64,000 nucleotides of DNA from Kalaharituber pfeilii. Lineage: Eukaryota > Ascomycota > Pezizomycetes > Pezizales > Pezizaceae. Position 1 is the first letter of the stretch. Each line of letters opens with the position of its first letter. Location of the stretch: assembly GCA_015179045.1 (NCBI GenBank), contig WHUZ01000022.1, forward strand, positions 372,001 through 436,000. The letters run 5' to 3'. A program made the position numbers and the translations under genes. Of the stretch, positions 10,617 to 21,476 are shown one piece after another. The notes beneath the pieces are model-generated. The model saw only the letters and a program-made list of their open reading frames with translations, was not told the origin of the DNA and did not search any database.

Positions 10617-12130
10617 CATTTAGTTACATAAGAGATAAAAGAAAGAAAAGAGAAGAAATGAAATGGAACTATGACCCTGAAGCGACACGAAAGTATGTAA
10701 ATTCCCCCTATCATTCCACCCACTAAAGGGGAGGAGTTGCAGAAGGAGATTTACGCACTGCCTGCACCTTCTAAGGATGGTGATGGAGCCGCGAAGACGG
10801 AAGAAGGTAACAGAAGCTGATGGAATCACGTTTGGTAGGTTTGCAACAGCGACTTAATCAGGAGAATGAATCGACTGACTCAGTGTCAGTAGTATTCAGC
10901 AAGTTGCTCCCCTTGACTGACTGGGCATCGTAAGCCCGCTTTCCCGTTGGGGAGAGATAATACTAGGATTTGCTTGCAATTGGGTTGGGTTTTGCGTTTC
11001 CTTTTTTTTTTTTTTGTTGTTGCCCTGTAGCAAGGATTCTGTAGGGGTGTTTAAGATCCTAATTGGCTCGCGGAGCATGAAGCTTCTAGCTCGATATTGT
11101 ATGTCCTTTGGCTGAGAAGTGAGGACATACTGAATCAAATGTCAACTTTGGCGGCCGCGGTCTTGGCCTACAGAAGCTTGACATGATATGGTTGGTCCAG
11201 GCTAAGCGAGTTTACGGCCATACGCTGGTATTCTTGATACCAGATGAACCTCGACATGCATGCGGCCAAATAGGAGAACGTTCAGGACTTACCGGCGCCC
11301 TCATATGCATGCATATGTATCAAGGGTCCCCGGCATAACCTGCTCTGATTCGAAGTTTTCCTTATCAATCTTGATCAGCATCAATTAACCCTTTTTCTGA
11401 AGTCTTTATCTGTGAACGTGCATTATTCCTATATGACTTAATTGAAGTTTGAATTGATTGGCTCGGGACTCCAAATCGAAGGCCTATGAGATCCCCAACT
11501 TTCCTACTCCTCCGAATCGCAAGCGCCTGGGTTTAGCTCAGGTGCGCCTACCTCACTCATGGGCCGCAGAGCCAGATTTGAGGTCTAGTTCTCATTTGTC
11601 TAGAACATCATTTTGGATACAAGTGGAGTATGCAGGCACGGGAGAGATGGGAGAGGCAACGCGGGACGGGGTGACATGACGTAGCTGTTGATTCATTGCA
11701 ACCAAGGCATCAACCAGTGATCGTCCATCGAAACCCAGGAACACGTCCTTGAACTCGGCCGAGAGTTGTCAAGTGGACTACGGCGATGCGAGACCCCATA
11801 CCGTGTCATCCACTGAGACTGGACATGCAGAGCTATGACCATGGCGGCGGCAGCGGCAGGCCGCGCGATTGGGATCAGCTGCAGGCTGTGTTTCTCGATC
11901 GAACCTAGTCGAAAGAAACATATATTCACACTCGTGTTTTGTTACGTCAATATTTCCATGTCGTCCACGGAGAGCTTGGCGGTGTGCATGGGGTTGAAGG
12001 TGTCTATCTCATAGGCGGTTAAAGACGCCAGCGCACGCGGCAAGAGATCAGCGGCCTGCAGGTACATACGAGACGTTATCTTCGGAATTTCTGGTGGAGG
12101 AGTTTAGTCTGGTTCGATACTGGGTGAAGA
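10617..12130. other. Stretch without a recognised complete gene
   Basis: It contains an isolated 16-T tract at about 10999-11014 and several unrecognised open frames (for example 11458-11679, +). Only the minus-strand segment 11942-12103 looks protein-like and is listed separately. Confidence 0.3.
11942..12103 (-). pseudogene. Unrecognised 3' coding fragment
   Basis: The minus frame encodes ...PEIPKITSRMYLQAADLL followed by PRALASLTAYEIDTFNPM and ends DMEILT-stop. Codon use and residue composition look protein-like. The same frame meets a TAA just upstream and then, beyond the LTB insertion at 12131-12196, stays open again (SNSTIKTRASSPSIEPD). It may be a decayed gene or a terminal exon. No family recognised. 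Confidence 0.3.
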
Positions 12131-12196
12131 GATTCTTTTTTTTCTTTTTGTTATTATCACGTATCCCCGCTTGCAGCTATTCGCCATGGCTGGGCC
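12131..12196 (-). mobile_element. LTB mini-element, diverged
   Basis: A T-rich tract, then a body with ATCACGTATCCCCGCTTGCA. TSD GGGTGAAGA at 12122-12130 and 12197-12205. Confidence 0.8.
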
Positions 12197-12785
12197 GGGT
12201 GAAGAAGCTCTAGTTTTGATGGTACTGTTAGATTTGGCAAAGGCACGGCTTAATGTTGATTGTAGCTAGGTGAAACTGGGAGTATATTCGTAATTTGCTT
12301 TAGTGTCCATATGTGGATGTCGCCTTTTTTTTTTTTTTTTTTTTTTGGGCATAAATTGATTTACAGCACGACGATGCAAGTCAAAACGCTAGTAGAGGGT
12401 TAGAAGCGTGATAGCACCAACCCTGAAACGCGATTGCCCAGGTACCGGTACACTGTTAGGTACCCTAGTTCATTGTTGCGGCTCAAGATGTTATCAGGCG
12501 AGTGTTGTCTTACAAGGAACGTATGTTGCATGGAAGTGTGATTAAGGTTTATTAACAGCTTGATTTTGAATTAATGCCTAACCAGCCTTGGTAAACTGCA
12601 TACCTCATGTTTCACCAGCTAGCCTTTCATCGTAGGCCGATGCCTCGTGTGTGGTCCACTTTGTTTACGCTGGGAAGAGTATTCACAATCAATGGATTAA
12701 TTGCATAGGCCAGCGACGTGCATTTATTCTCTCTGCGCTCGTAATGAACGTAATGAAATGCCCGTCTTCCGTACCGGAGGAAGTA

Positions 12786-12788
<3 letters not shown>

Positions 12789-12825
<37 letters not shown>

Positions 12826-12924
12826 ATCACGTAATCCCGCTTACGGCGCTAAGCCATGGCAGGGTCCCTGGGCAAGCCCTCATAGCCCGGAGACAGGCTG
12901 AAAGAAAATTCCTACGTACATGGC
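12789..12924 (-). mobile_element. LTB element, extended form (136 bp)
   Basis: A poly(T) of about 33 nt is followed by the LTB core, the structured extension (GGGCAAGCCC hairpin, CCCGGAGACAGGCT) and 24 bp more (…CCTACGTACATGGC). TSD GGAGGAAGTACTC at 12776-12788 and 12925-12937, both perfect: young. Confidence 0.92.
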
Positions 12925-13164
12925 GGAGGAAGTACTCGAGTACGCGTGCTGCGTGGGATTAGTCAAATCAAACATGTTATTACCATCTATAAAGTAGTTT
13001 CTTATGAATGTGGCTATACACCGGCAAGCTCATGTCATATTCCAGTACTAGTAAACCGTTTCTACGCAAGTTGTTGAAATATTATGTAGTACCCACCGGT
13101 TGAGGGGTGTATACACTCTAAGCGATACTACATGTGTTTCGGCTTTGCGGCGCGAGGATATAGC

Positions 13165-13377
13165 TTTTTTTTTTTAATATCATTACTCGTATGCCGCCCT
13201 AAGGGCTGTGACGAGAAGGTTACAAAGGAGATAATAGGAAAACAACAAAAGGCAAGCAAATTATGGATAATATAAAAGTATAGCATGTATAACCGAACCC
13301 GGACCCAGTGGATCGATCCCAGATGTGTGTCGCCGTCTCCTCCTCCCCACACGGCCTGCATTCCGGGCTGCCTTGCC
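13165..13377 (-). mobile_element. LTA element, longer 5' extent (213 bp)
   Basis: The same LTA tail as the mini-copies, but continuing 165 bp further upstream into LINE 3' UTR. TSD CGCGAGGATATAGC at 13151-13164 and 13378-13391. It shows that LTA bodies are the 3' end of a longer transcript. A third GAGGATATAGC lies at 13435. Confidence 0.88.
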
Positions 13378-13825
13378 CGCGAGGATATAGCGACGGCAGG
13401 ATTTTCGGTCTCGGTGCTTTCGGATAACAGAGGTGAGGATATAGCCGGCCGGGGTATATGCAATTGTTTGGTGGAGAGTTTTCTTATACATATATATATA
13501 GTAGTGTTCAATGGTCCATTGATTTTCCCCTTTTCTTCTTTCTCGACACATGGAACCTCGCGTATTCAAGCTCCTTGCTGAATCAAAAAACTTTTACTTT
13601 CCTTCCTCAAGTAATTCCACAATCAAGAAACGTGGCATTGACATGGCATTCAAGCAAAATAAATTTTTCCTGAGCGTTGGCCGATTTGCATGCTGCTACT
13701 GCTTTTATATATATATGTGCCAGGCCATTCGTAACAGTGATTCCGTCACCACTGGCCCGAGCTACTCAATGGAACGCTGGTTCGTGATCACGCGCTAGTA
13801 CAATGCATTGACCCTTTTGGTCAAC

Positions 13826-14156
13826 AGAAGGCGAACTCCTCGTCCTCACAGACTCCAAGACAGCCCTGACCAAATTTCAGAGAATCGCAGAGGGGCTGCC
13901 CACCCACGAGGGAGCAGCACAGGCCGTGAGAACAGCCTGGGAGGGACGAGCGGCAAAAGGAGACCTGGACGTAGCCGTGATGTGGGTCAAGGCACACAAG
14001 GGCATACAAGGCAACACCGAAGCAGACATAGCAGCCAAAGTAGGAACATTCCTACAATACAAGCCGGAAATCATCACCGAAGCTGGGCTCCGACAAGAAG
14101 CCAAAGCTCAGAGAGCCGAAGAAAGAGGAAGGCTACAGATGAGAAGCGTAGATTGA
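13826..14156 (+). pseudogene. LINE ORF2 RNase H domain fragment
   Basis: Joining two overlapping frames gives an RNase H domain: GELLVLTDSKTALTKFQ contains the second catalytic Asp region (TDSKTAL), and downstream MWVKAHKGIQGNTEADIAAK contains the conserved H and N-x-x-A-D. It ends ...RLQMRSVD. The frame change marks a decayed copy, and neither the reverse transcriptase nor the tail is attached. Confidence 0.75.
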
Positions 14157-14614
14157 TTTATAGTACTAGCGTGTTGAGTACTAGAGTGAGATTAAATCCA
14201 GTAGTATTTCCAATACAGCAGTTATTTTTTGAAAGAAAAAGGTTTAACTTGATAAACTTATATTGAATAGAATCCATCTAACTACAGTATCTCCTATGTT
14301 TTCTAAAAACCTTCTGAAGTTTTACTTAGTTCTGGTATTAGTGCTTTGACCGCTGCCTGTTCTACGTAAGATTCTAGGGCCTGCGTAGGTATTCAAACGT
14401 TGGGTTTTCAGGGTAATTCCCTATCAACGAAATTCGAATGCATGGTTAACAATCAAGTAGAAACTATTAGAATCCTTTGGCAATACTTGCGTTCTCTGGC
14501 TTATAACTATTAGAAATCGAATATACTTAGAAATTAATTTAGAAGCTCATAGAATATCTAGAGAGTTCAGTTTAGAACCCTCTAGAAGGCTCCAGACCAA
14601 TATGGTTTTGAAGC

Positions 14615-14664
14615 CTTTTTTAAATCCATTATTACTCGAATACCGCCCTGGGGGCTACTTCGAG
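14615..14664 (-). mobile_element. LTA mini-element, diverged
   Basis: A short T-run, then CCATTATTACTCGAATACCG, then CCCTGGGGGCTACTTCGAG. No clear TSD. The poly(A) has eroded, so this is an old copy. Confidence 0.65.
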
Positions 14665-15653
14665 GCAGCCGACCCTGGAGAGTCTCCTTTCGGCTCGTGG
14701 CCTGAAAGTCATCAATCTCTGGGATGTTATTAATATGCCTTCAGAGCAACAGTAACATTATTGTGAATCTTAGGGAACGCCTCTATTTGACAATCCTATT
14801 ATTAATAATAAATTGAAAACATTAACATCATGATGAAAAATAAGAGAAATTGTCCAAATTCTTTAACTTGTAGCGCTAGGCCAGCTCCCACCACTGCCGT
14901 CCCCGTGTTACGGTAGGCTATTCTTACCATTTTCCCATCCGCTTCCATGTTGTCATGTCTCGGGTCCTATTTGCTCGACCGCAGTGCTGCTTGGTTGCTC
15001 CTAGCTGAACTGGCGAGCTGGAACATGTCATGGAATTTCTTTCTCTAGTTTAAACTCAACCGTGTTTCAGATGGCTGGCTCTCCTTAACCTTCTTGACCA
15101 GCAACCCCTCATCTCATTGTGCTATGTCCATAGTCATACAATACTCCTCTTTGGTTGAGCCTCTGGTCCTTGATACTTACCTGTGCAATATGCATCGTTG
15201 GAATGTTCGAAATGAAAGTAATCAGAGTCTGCACACGTTTAGGCATTGCACGACACTTAGTTACAAAGTCATCAGAGTAGAGTCGGAACACGTGAGGCGT
15301 CAATGAGAGAATGCATTGTCCTGTAAAGGTATGGACTGCCGTCCTGATATGAAGACCCCAGCGACTGTTTCGAGATATCAGCTCAAGGAGGCCAGTCGCG
15401 AGATGCTGAATGAAGTATTCTAGCACCAGCACTATCTCGTATGCAGGAAGTTTCACAAGGATATATGTGGGATGGAGAACGTCTAGAGGGTATCATTGAT
15501 ACAAGAGAAGAGATGAATTGCATGTAGGTTCATCGAGCCTAGCCCTGTAACTCTAGAAATTTACCACCATATCTACTCTTAACGTTTCCAATGCAACCTT
15601 CTCACTATTATTAATAAGTTTTCCCTCGCTTGCTTCAGTTTTCTCCTCTGTGG
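14665..15653. other. Stretch without a recognised gene
   Basis: Only short open frames, on both strands at 15094-15456, none with a motif I recognise. Confidence 0.35.
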
Positions 15654-16010
15654 TAGTGAGCGGCACGAGCCGAGCCAGCTCGAGCTCGACTGATCTTGAG
15701 CGCGAGCTTAAGACAGCCAAGATCACGCTAGTGTTTCTCTTGACAGCTCGCTAAAATGCTCAGCCAGCGCAGGGTTTCATAAACTTGCAGCAGGAGTAAA
15801 TGTAGAAGAAATACTGAATTTAGCGGAAAGCGGCGAGGAGGATGAAGCTGTAGAATAGTTTAGATTAGTTATCAATATCATGTAATCAAGGCTCCCTGGC
15901 TCGAGCCCACCTTCTATTTGACGAGCTCGGCTCGAGCCGAGCTCACTTACCCACGAGCTGGCTTGAGCTCACCCTCCAGCTCGGCTCGAGCTAGCTCGTG
16001 CCGCTCACTA
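15654..16010 (+). mobile_element. hAT deletion derivative (357 bp)
   Basis: The ends are TAGTGAGCGGCACGAGC... and its complement ...GCTCGTGCCGCTCACTA. The 8-bp duplication CTCTGTGG (15646-15653 and 16011-16018) is typical of hAT. The middle still carries the last codons of the transposase (AAGVNVEEILNLAESGEEDE-A-V-E-stop) and the same subterminal CTCGAGC-rich arms as the 3.5-kb element at 60438-63919. It is a deletion derivative of that family and cannot encode its own transposase. Confidence 0.92.
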
Positions 16011-16386
16011 CTCTGTGGCATCGTGACTGCGATCGCCGCGTATAGGGCGCATATACCCACCCTTCTGCAACGACCCGAGTCACTGAGGGGAAAAACGGTA
16101 GGACCAACGAGAGAAAAAGGAATCTCCGGTTCAATTGGTTTACTCCAATTCTAAATCTATCCGGGTTAGCTTCAGGCACAGAAATGCTTGGGTGAATATA
16201 GTTACATCGTGAGTGGATTTTACTTCTTCCCTTCGATGCAAGCGAGTATCTCTTCATCGTTTGTAGACACAGGTCTGATGTTTATCGAACTTTGCAAGTC
16301 AAACTACAATTCACCGGAAGGAAGCGTTTCAAAGACAGCTTCATAGTCTAGATTTGATAGCAATGATACCAGCATCAGGGACAGAT

Positions 16387-16793
16387 TGTCACGGGCCTAC
16401 CCAGAGATGCTGGGGATATCCACCTGAGTTGACCCGTAAGGCTGCTAGTGACCATTCGGCCTGATCAACCGATAGCTACAGCAGGGCAATACAATTGACA
16501 GGTCGGGTCACGGAAGCGTATCACAAGCGGAGCACATGGTTGAGTGAGTTGCGCCACTGAGTGGCAAGAGTACGCGTAGGCTTGTTGTGCACAGCCTCAG
16601 ACATTGTTATTGATTGTTAAGCATTGATATCGATTGTTAAGCATAGATAGCATAAGCAATAGAGCATACAGTGGGCATGCGCGGGGAGCTGGCTATATAA
16701 GGAGGGTCTTCTGCCTTCGAGAGATGGTCAAGCTTCAAGCGTTGTCCTAAGTTACACCCTCATTTTAGCTACATCATCGTAGACTCCGTAACA
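16387..16793 (+). repeat. 5' LTR of gypsy family 1
   Basis: Starts TGTCACGGGCC, ends GACTCCGTAACA. TATATAA at 16694-16700 is the likely core promoter. The direct repeat ATTGTTAAGCAT occurs twice upstream of it. Confidence 0.95.
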
Positions 16794-16795
16794 TT

Positions 16796-16803
16796 ACAAC
16801 GCT
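16796..16803 (+). promoter_or_regulatory. Putative self-primed primer-binding site
   Basis: ACAACGCT starts 2 bp after the LTR. It is the exact complement of AGCGTTGT at 16738-16745, about 40 bp after the TATA box and near the expected start of the transcript. No TGG tRNA-type site is present. This suggests Tf1-like self-priming; it is an inference from 8 matching bases. Confidence 0.45.
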
Positions 16804-16859
16804 AGCACATTACCACAACTACTATATACCTTACCTGACCGAAAACGATATCAGATACC

Positions 16860-18053
16860 ATGCCTTCCACAGCTGCTACGCCCACCGAGCAACCAGAACC
16901 TTCGCAGACATACGCAGACCGGCTGCAGACCCTCGAGGCCATGATGGCAACCTTCAGGGAACAAATGCCGGCCACTCCAGTCCCTTCAGCCACGCCGGTC
17001 CCTTCAGCCATGCCGGCAAGGCCAGCTACACCAGCACCTTCAGCCTCTACGCTCTCGCGTTTCGATACAGATGCCCATGAGCGTATACTCAAGAAGATAC
17101 AGCTTAAGGTACCAAGTTTCGATGGGAAGGAAGTGCACAGTTTCCTCTACCGATTCCACAAGTACCTACGGATAAATGCGATCTCAGATTCGGACTTCGC
17201 ACTTGAACTACTGGGCACCTGCATGACGGGCAAAGCACTTGCCTGGTGGGAGAGTAGTGAAGATACATTCCATAATCTTGAGGAAGCCGAAGTCGAGCTC
17301 ACGAAAGCTTATGGAGATCCCACCCAACGCCTCAAAAATGTAGTGGACATTAAACACCTGCGTCAAACCGGCACCATTGTGGACTTCTTTATAGAACTTG
17401 AGAGGCTGAACCTTCACGCTAAAATTCCACGAGATCTTCTACCCTTCTTAGTGGAAGAGGGGTTGAAACCAGAACTACGCAATGCCTTGGAAGGCCAATG
17501 CGCGCCACTCGATAACTACGAAAAGTGGAAAGGTATGGCAGTCAAGGCTGGGACGCGCTTCGAATCAAAGTCAAACAAGCCAAGAACACCACAGCTCAAC
17601 ACAAAGCAGACCGATCGATCTACAACTACCAGCAATAGTACAGCCTCAAGTAGCAAAGACAACTATGTAACGAAGGAGGAGAAGGATCGAAGGAAAAAAG
17701 AAGGATTATGTTTCAAATGTGGTGGCAAAGGGCACATAGGAAGAGATTGCAGAACCGGGTACCGTACTACGACCAAACAACCAGAACCACAAATTGACCC
17801 AGCACCAAACGATGAAGCTGACGAAGATAGTGACAATGAGCCACTATATGAGGTGGAAAGAATTGTTGACAGCCGACGCACCCGGGGAGGAGGTGTGAGG
17901 TACCGAGTACGCTGGAAGGATTATGGCCCAGAATCGGATACGTGGGAACCATACGATGGATTGCAGGCCCCACTAGTGATCGACGAAATCAAGCGTTTCC
18001 ACAGGGACAACCCAAGGAAACCAACACATCCACAGATTGAAGAACTTCTATAG
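16860..18053 (+). CDS. Gag-chromodomain fusion protein
   Basis: The intact frame of 397 aa starts at ATG 16860, 67 bp after the LTR. It has a coiled/Pro-Ala-rich N-terminus (residues 1-65), a retrotransposon gag domain (about 75-230; [32 protein letters not shown]), a basic linker, one CCHC zinc knuckle ([14 protein letters not shown], about 283-296), an acidic spacer and a chromodomain (about 330-385; [10 protein letters not shown]...[17 protein letters not shown]). The chromodomain keeps three aromatic cage positions (Y, W, Y). In full chromoviruses the chromodomain ends the integrase; here it follows gag directly. The protein could package RNA and bind methylated histone, but needs enzymes from another element to move. 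Confidence 0.93.
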   Translation: MPSTAATPTEQPEPSQTYADRLQTLEAMMATFREQMPATPVPSATPVPSAMPARPATPAPSASTLSRFDTDAHERILKKIQLKVPSFDGKEVHSFLYRFHKYLRINAISDSDFALELLGTCMTGKALAWWESSEDTFHNLEEAEVELTKAYGDPTQRLKNVVDIKHLRQTGTIVDFFIELERLNLHAKIPRDLLPFLVEEGLKPELRNALEGQCAPLDNYEKWKGMAVKAGTRFESKSNKPRTPQLNTKQTDRSTTTSNSTASSSKDNYVTKEEKDRRKKEGLCFKCGGKGHIGRDCRTGYRTTTKQPEPQIDPAPNDEADEDSDNEPLYEVERIVDSRRTRGGGVRYRVRWKDYGPESDTWEPYDGLQAPLVIDEIKRFHRDNPRKPTHPQIEELL

Positions 18054-18234
18054 AGTACAAGAAAGATGAATCGAGTTGAATTGAGTCTGTACCTTCCTCG
18101 CCCATGTCAGTTTTTGGCCCACAGGGTTTTTCTACATGGAGAGGTTTAACGGCAGACAAACCATGGTGATACCGGCCCGATGACGATAGCGCACCTGGCC
18201 CATTTGGCTATAGACTGACGAGGACGTCAGCTGT

Positions 18235-18249
18235 AGGAATGGGGGGTAA
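18235..18249 (+). promoter_or_regulatory. Polypurine tract
   Basis: AGGAATGGGGGGTAA lies directly before the 3' LTR, where plus-strand DNA synthesis would be primed. The decayed relative keeps it at about 50450-50465 on the other strand. Confidence 0.7.
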
Positions 18250-18656
18250 TGTCACGGGCCTACCCAGAGATGCTGGGGATATCCACCTGAGTTGACCCGT
18301 AAGGCTGCTAGTGACCATTCGGCCTGATCAACCGATAGCTACAGCAGGGCAATACAATTGACAGGTCGGGTCACGGAAGCGTATCACAAGCGGAGCACAT
18401 GGTTGAGTGAGTTGCGCCACTGAGTGGCAAGAGTACGCGTAGGCTTGTTGTGCACAGCCTCAGACATTGTTATTGATTGTTAAGCATTGATATCGATTGT
18501 TAAGCATAGATAGCATAAGCAATAGAGCATACAGTGGGCATGCGCGGGGAGCTGGCTATATAAGGAGGGTCTTCTGCCTTCGAGAGATGGTCAAGCTTCA
18601 AGCGTTGTCCTAAGTTACACCCTCATTTTAGCTACATCATCGTAGACTCCGTAACA
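18250..18656 (+). repeat. 3' LTR of gypsy family 1
   Basis: Reads the same as the 5' LTR over 407 bp, which indicates very recent insertion. Confidence 0.95.
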
Positions 18657-18820
18657 CAGATTAACTCCAAGAAGTTTCTCAACATCGTTGAAACTGGGGT
18701 GGCGCAGATTATAAAGTTGATAGAGGTCCCGCACTGCGTTCCTGTAACGTGGAGCGACTTCGAAAATGATGTACCGGAGATTACTCCCCGTGGTACAACT
18801 GTCTGGACCGCTTGTATTCA

Positions 18821-18887
18821 GTTTTTTTTTTATTTTTTTTATTTCATTAATCGCTTGCCGCCCTGGGGGCTATGGCGATGTTTAAAT
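18821..18887 (-). mobile_element. LTA mini-element, ATCGC/GCGAT stem variant
   Basis: Poly(T) with one A, then ATTTCATTAATCGCTTGCCG, ending GGGGGCTATGGCGATG. TSD GCTTGTATTCA/GCTTGTGTTCA (18810-18820 and 18888-18898). Confidence 0.85.
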
Positions 18888-19824
18888 GCTTGTGTTCAAT
18901 GGGAGCCGCTCCAGCTTCTCACTCGCGTTTGGACAATGCTCGTAATTTCGGTAATAAGCATACATGTAACTAAGCTGTAGCACACATGTTCTTCTATAAG
19001 GGTGGAGTTCGGTATGTACAGTGCCCGTACTGTCCACGAGTTCGGCATCTTGGTAAGCTCTGCCACCATGTGCACCAGATTCCTTGCGCTGCCGAACTTT
19101 CGGTCGTGCCCCACTCTTGACCTTTCTGTAGTGCCACCAGTGACTTTGCACTACCTTCAATCAACCAAGCGATTTTCCCTTCTTGGTTGAGAACCACGTG
19201 TTTGCCTTCTTCCAAGCTTTCAGCTAACTGACCAAGCTGTCCTTGATTTTGCAGCACCTTCGGCTTCCCATCACCCTCGGCGGAATCTGGGGCATCTCTC
19301 TTAACCTGGAGAGCCTTTGGCCCAGGTATTGAATGATCTCCTTCCTGGCGATTAATAATTTTTTTTTTTAAAATAAAAAAAAAAAAATCTCCTTCCTGGC
19401 CCGTTCTACCTGGTCTCTAACGAAGGCTTCGGCAACAAACTTATTCGGCATCCTTGAATTCCCTTTCGGGCGGTGGCTGTAGCAAAGACCATGTATCGGT
19501 AGTAGGGTTATGAAGTGAGATCGTTACGATGAAGGTTGGAAACTGATGCTAAGGAGAGACTACGGCTTGGCAAGGATAAGTAACTAGTCCACGTGAGTGC
19601 CACCGCTTACTCAGCCAGCACTTAGCGCGCTTCTGGAGAACACGGGAGATGCAATCTTTCAATTTCTCATCCCCACTTCTCCCATTTTTCATTCCCAGAT
19701 TTTTCATTTCCCTACTCTGAAATTGGATGGAGTTACAGAAATCTCTTTCGTGGAAGAAACACGCCGGCAAATTCGCTGATCCCCCAGGCAAAACGGTACT
19801 GTCCAAGTAATGCTGATATGTGAG
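18888..19824. other. Possible decayed coding region (minus strand) carrying an LTA insertion
   Basis: Minus-strand frames look protein-like in pieces (for example 18994-19257: LGQLAESLEEGKHVVLNQEG) but I recognise no family. The insertion at 19350-19387 interrupts one such piece. Confidence 0.3.
19350..19387 (+). mobile_element. Minimal LTA insertion (body of about 12 nt)
   Basis: Only GATTAATAATTT, the very 3' end of the stem-variant LTA, plus T/A homopolymers. TSD TCTCCTTCCTGGC at 19337-19349 and 19388-19400, perfect over 13 bp. Confidence 0.8.
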
Positions 19825-19886
19825 TTTTTTTTTTTTTTTTTTAAATTTCACGTAACCCCGCTTGCAGCTGTTCGCCATGGCAGGGC
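19825..19886 (-). mobile_element. LTB mini-element
   Basis: 18 T, then AAATTTCACGTAACCCCGCT and a body ending CCATGGCAGGGC. TSD GATATGTGAG at 19815-19824 and 19887-19896. Confidence 0.92.
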
Positions 19887-19896
19887 GATATGTGAG

Positions 19897-21430
19897 AATG
19901 GGATACTCGATCAAGCTCAAAGTGACTATTTGACCTAAAGCTGAATTGAGCACCTGAGAGGAGTCTACAGTAATTAAAAGGGAACTTATGAGCAGATATT
20001 GGGTAATATTAATTAGATATGGATTGGATTCGGATCACGCTAAACTACTATGTGCCGGAAAAGTATTCGCTGTAGTCAGCCATTCCAATACTTTTTGGTA
20101 CTTGGGACAACGGTTCACGGATAATTCGCAACGACCTCCAACAACGCTATCCCTTGATCTGTTTAATATGGGCGAGTTGTTATTATCGTGCTTGACGCTG
20201 TTGCAAATCCCTTTGCTCAAGGTTCTTATCGCGGTATCAGCGCGGAATCTGTGGTAAAATTGAGCAATGGAATTATTTTCGAAGCTTTAAAAGTTCGATC
20301 AGGTGGGCAATAAAATGTAAAGCAGAACAGAATCGTAGACAGTGTCGACTTGCTACATATGCTACATTGCGAGTACCTTTGTCGAACAAGTCACCGCATG
20401 GCCAATGGGGGACGAGTTGCATTCACGGCCGCAGGGTATACAAGATAAGGTTGCATTTTATGCAACATCTTTCCGAATTGGGTTTATTGCTCCTAATGCG
20501 GTAATTGGCGTCGTCGCATTAACGAACCATGACTTGGAACCACATCTCGTTGGCGATTATTTCCACGCTACCATCAGACGCAAATACCATTCTTAGCTTG
20601 ACTGGAGGAAGGAGCCATCGAGGAACCAGCGCTCAGTTTGGGATGAGATCAACATATAATATCATGGAAAGGGAGGTGAATTGCGCCATGTCATGGGATC
20701 GATCACACAATTTCTGTGAGAATGATACCATAGCAACAACGAAGTCGCAAGCTGCGGTGAGTAGGCTTTCCGACAAGGGTTAAAATTGTGGGTGTGAGGC
20801 TAACATTAAGTTTAAGCCCATGCTGCCCATACGCACCCAAGAGATTGAAAGATGGGCGTGGTTCCCGGGGCCAACCACACCTTATCAGCAGGCAGTCGCT
20901 GACTCAAGTATAGTGCTGATGTAGCAAAGGGCCGCGATAGGAAAAATGGCAAAATGAAGGAGACTCCGTTGGCAAATCTTCGCATTGTTAGCGCAATATG
21001 GCGCAATGTACTATGGTAACTCGTTTGTCATGGTCGCGTCAGTCGCTGGGGACATTTATCGCTATCCCCGCTTCTTTCCTCGCTATTTTTCCTTTCCCCA
21101 CTCATCCCGTGTTCTAAAATTCATCCCATCCTAAGCTCAAAGATCGTATTCTGCGTTCTGCACTCTTTCACTTGTCCCCCCACACGATCTGAATCACCGA
21201 AAATACTCCTCATTTAAGGGTTTAGTACCAGTTTCCGTGATTCAGAAACGGAAGGGTGAAAATCTAACTTGTATCTCTCCATATTGAGCTCCTGACGTGT
21301 AGCTTCGACTGAACATGGACTAAAAAATGTGTGGGGAGGGGACTTCAGGAAACGACAAATCATAAAAACTACAACTTCCGAGAGTGTCGTTAACTGCGTG
21401 GCATTTCCGCCCGCGAAGGAGTCATTTCCG

Positions 21431-21476
<46 letters not shown>

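Larger units (their letters stand above)
16387..18656 (+). mobile_element. Young LTR retrotransposon encoding only gag-chromodomain (2.27 kb)
   Basis: Two 407-bp LTRs (16387-16793 and 18250-18656) begin TG and end CA, and I found no difference between them by eye. The 5-bp duplication CAGAT flanks the element (16382-16386 and 18657-18661). The 1.46-kb interior has one intact frame and no protease, reverse transcriptase, RNase H or integrase. Decayed relatives at 48384-52690 and 60341-64000 show the family (Ty3/gypsy chromovirus). Confidence 0.95.

Noticed and set aside
10999..11014. Isolated T tract as an LTA/LTB copy
   Set aside because: No body, no TSD; the following GTTGTTGCCCTGTAGC is not LTA or LTB.
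12324..12346. 23-T tract as a mini-element
   Set aside because: No body sequence and no duplication; could be slippage.
13435..13446. Third GAGGATATAGC near 13435 as part of the LTA duplication at 13165
   Set aside because: The flanking bases differ (GGTGAGG... CCGG) and no poly(A) lies next to it; a chance or older local repeat.
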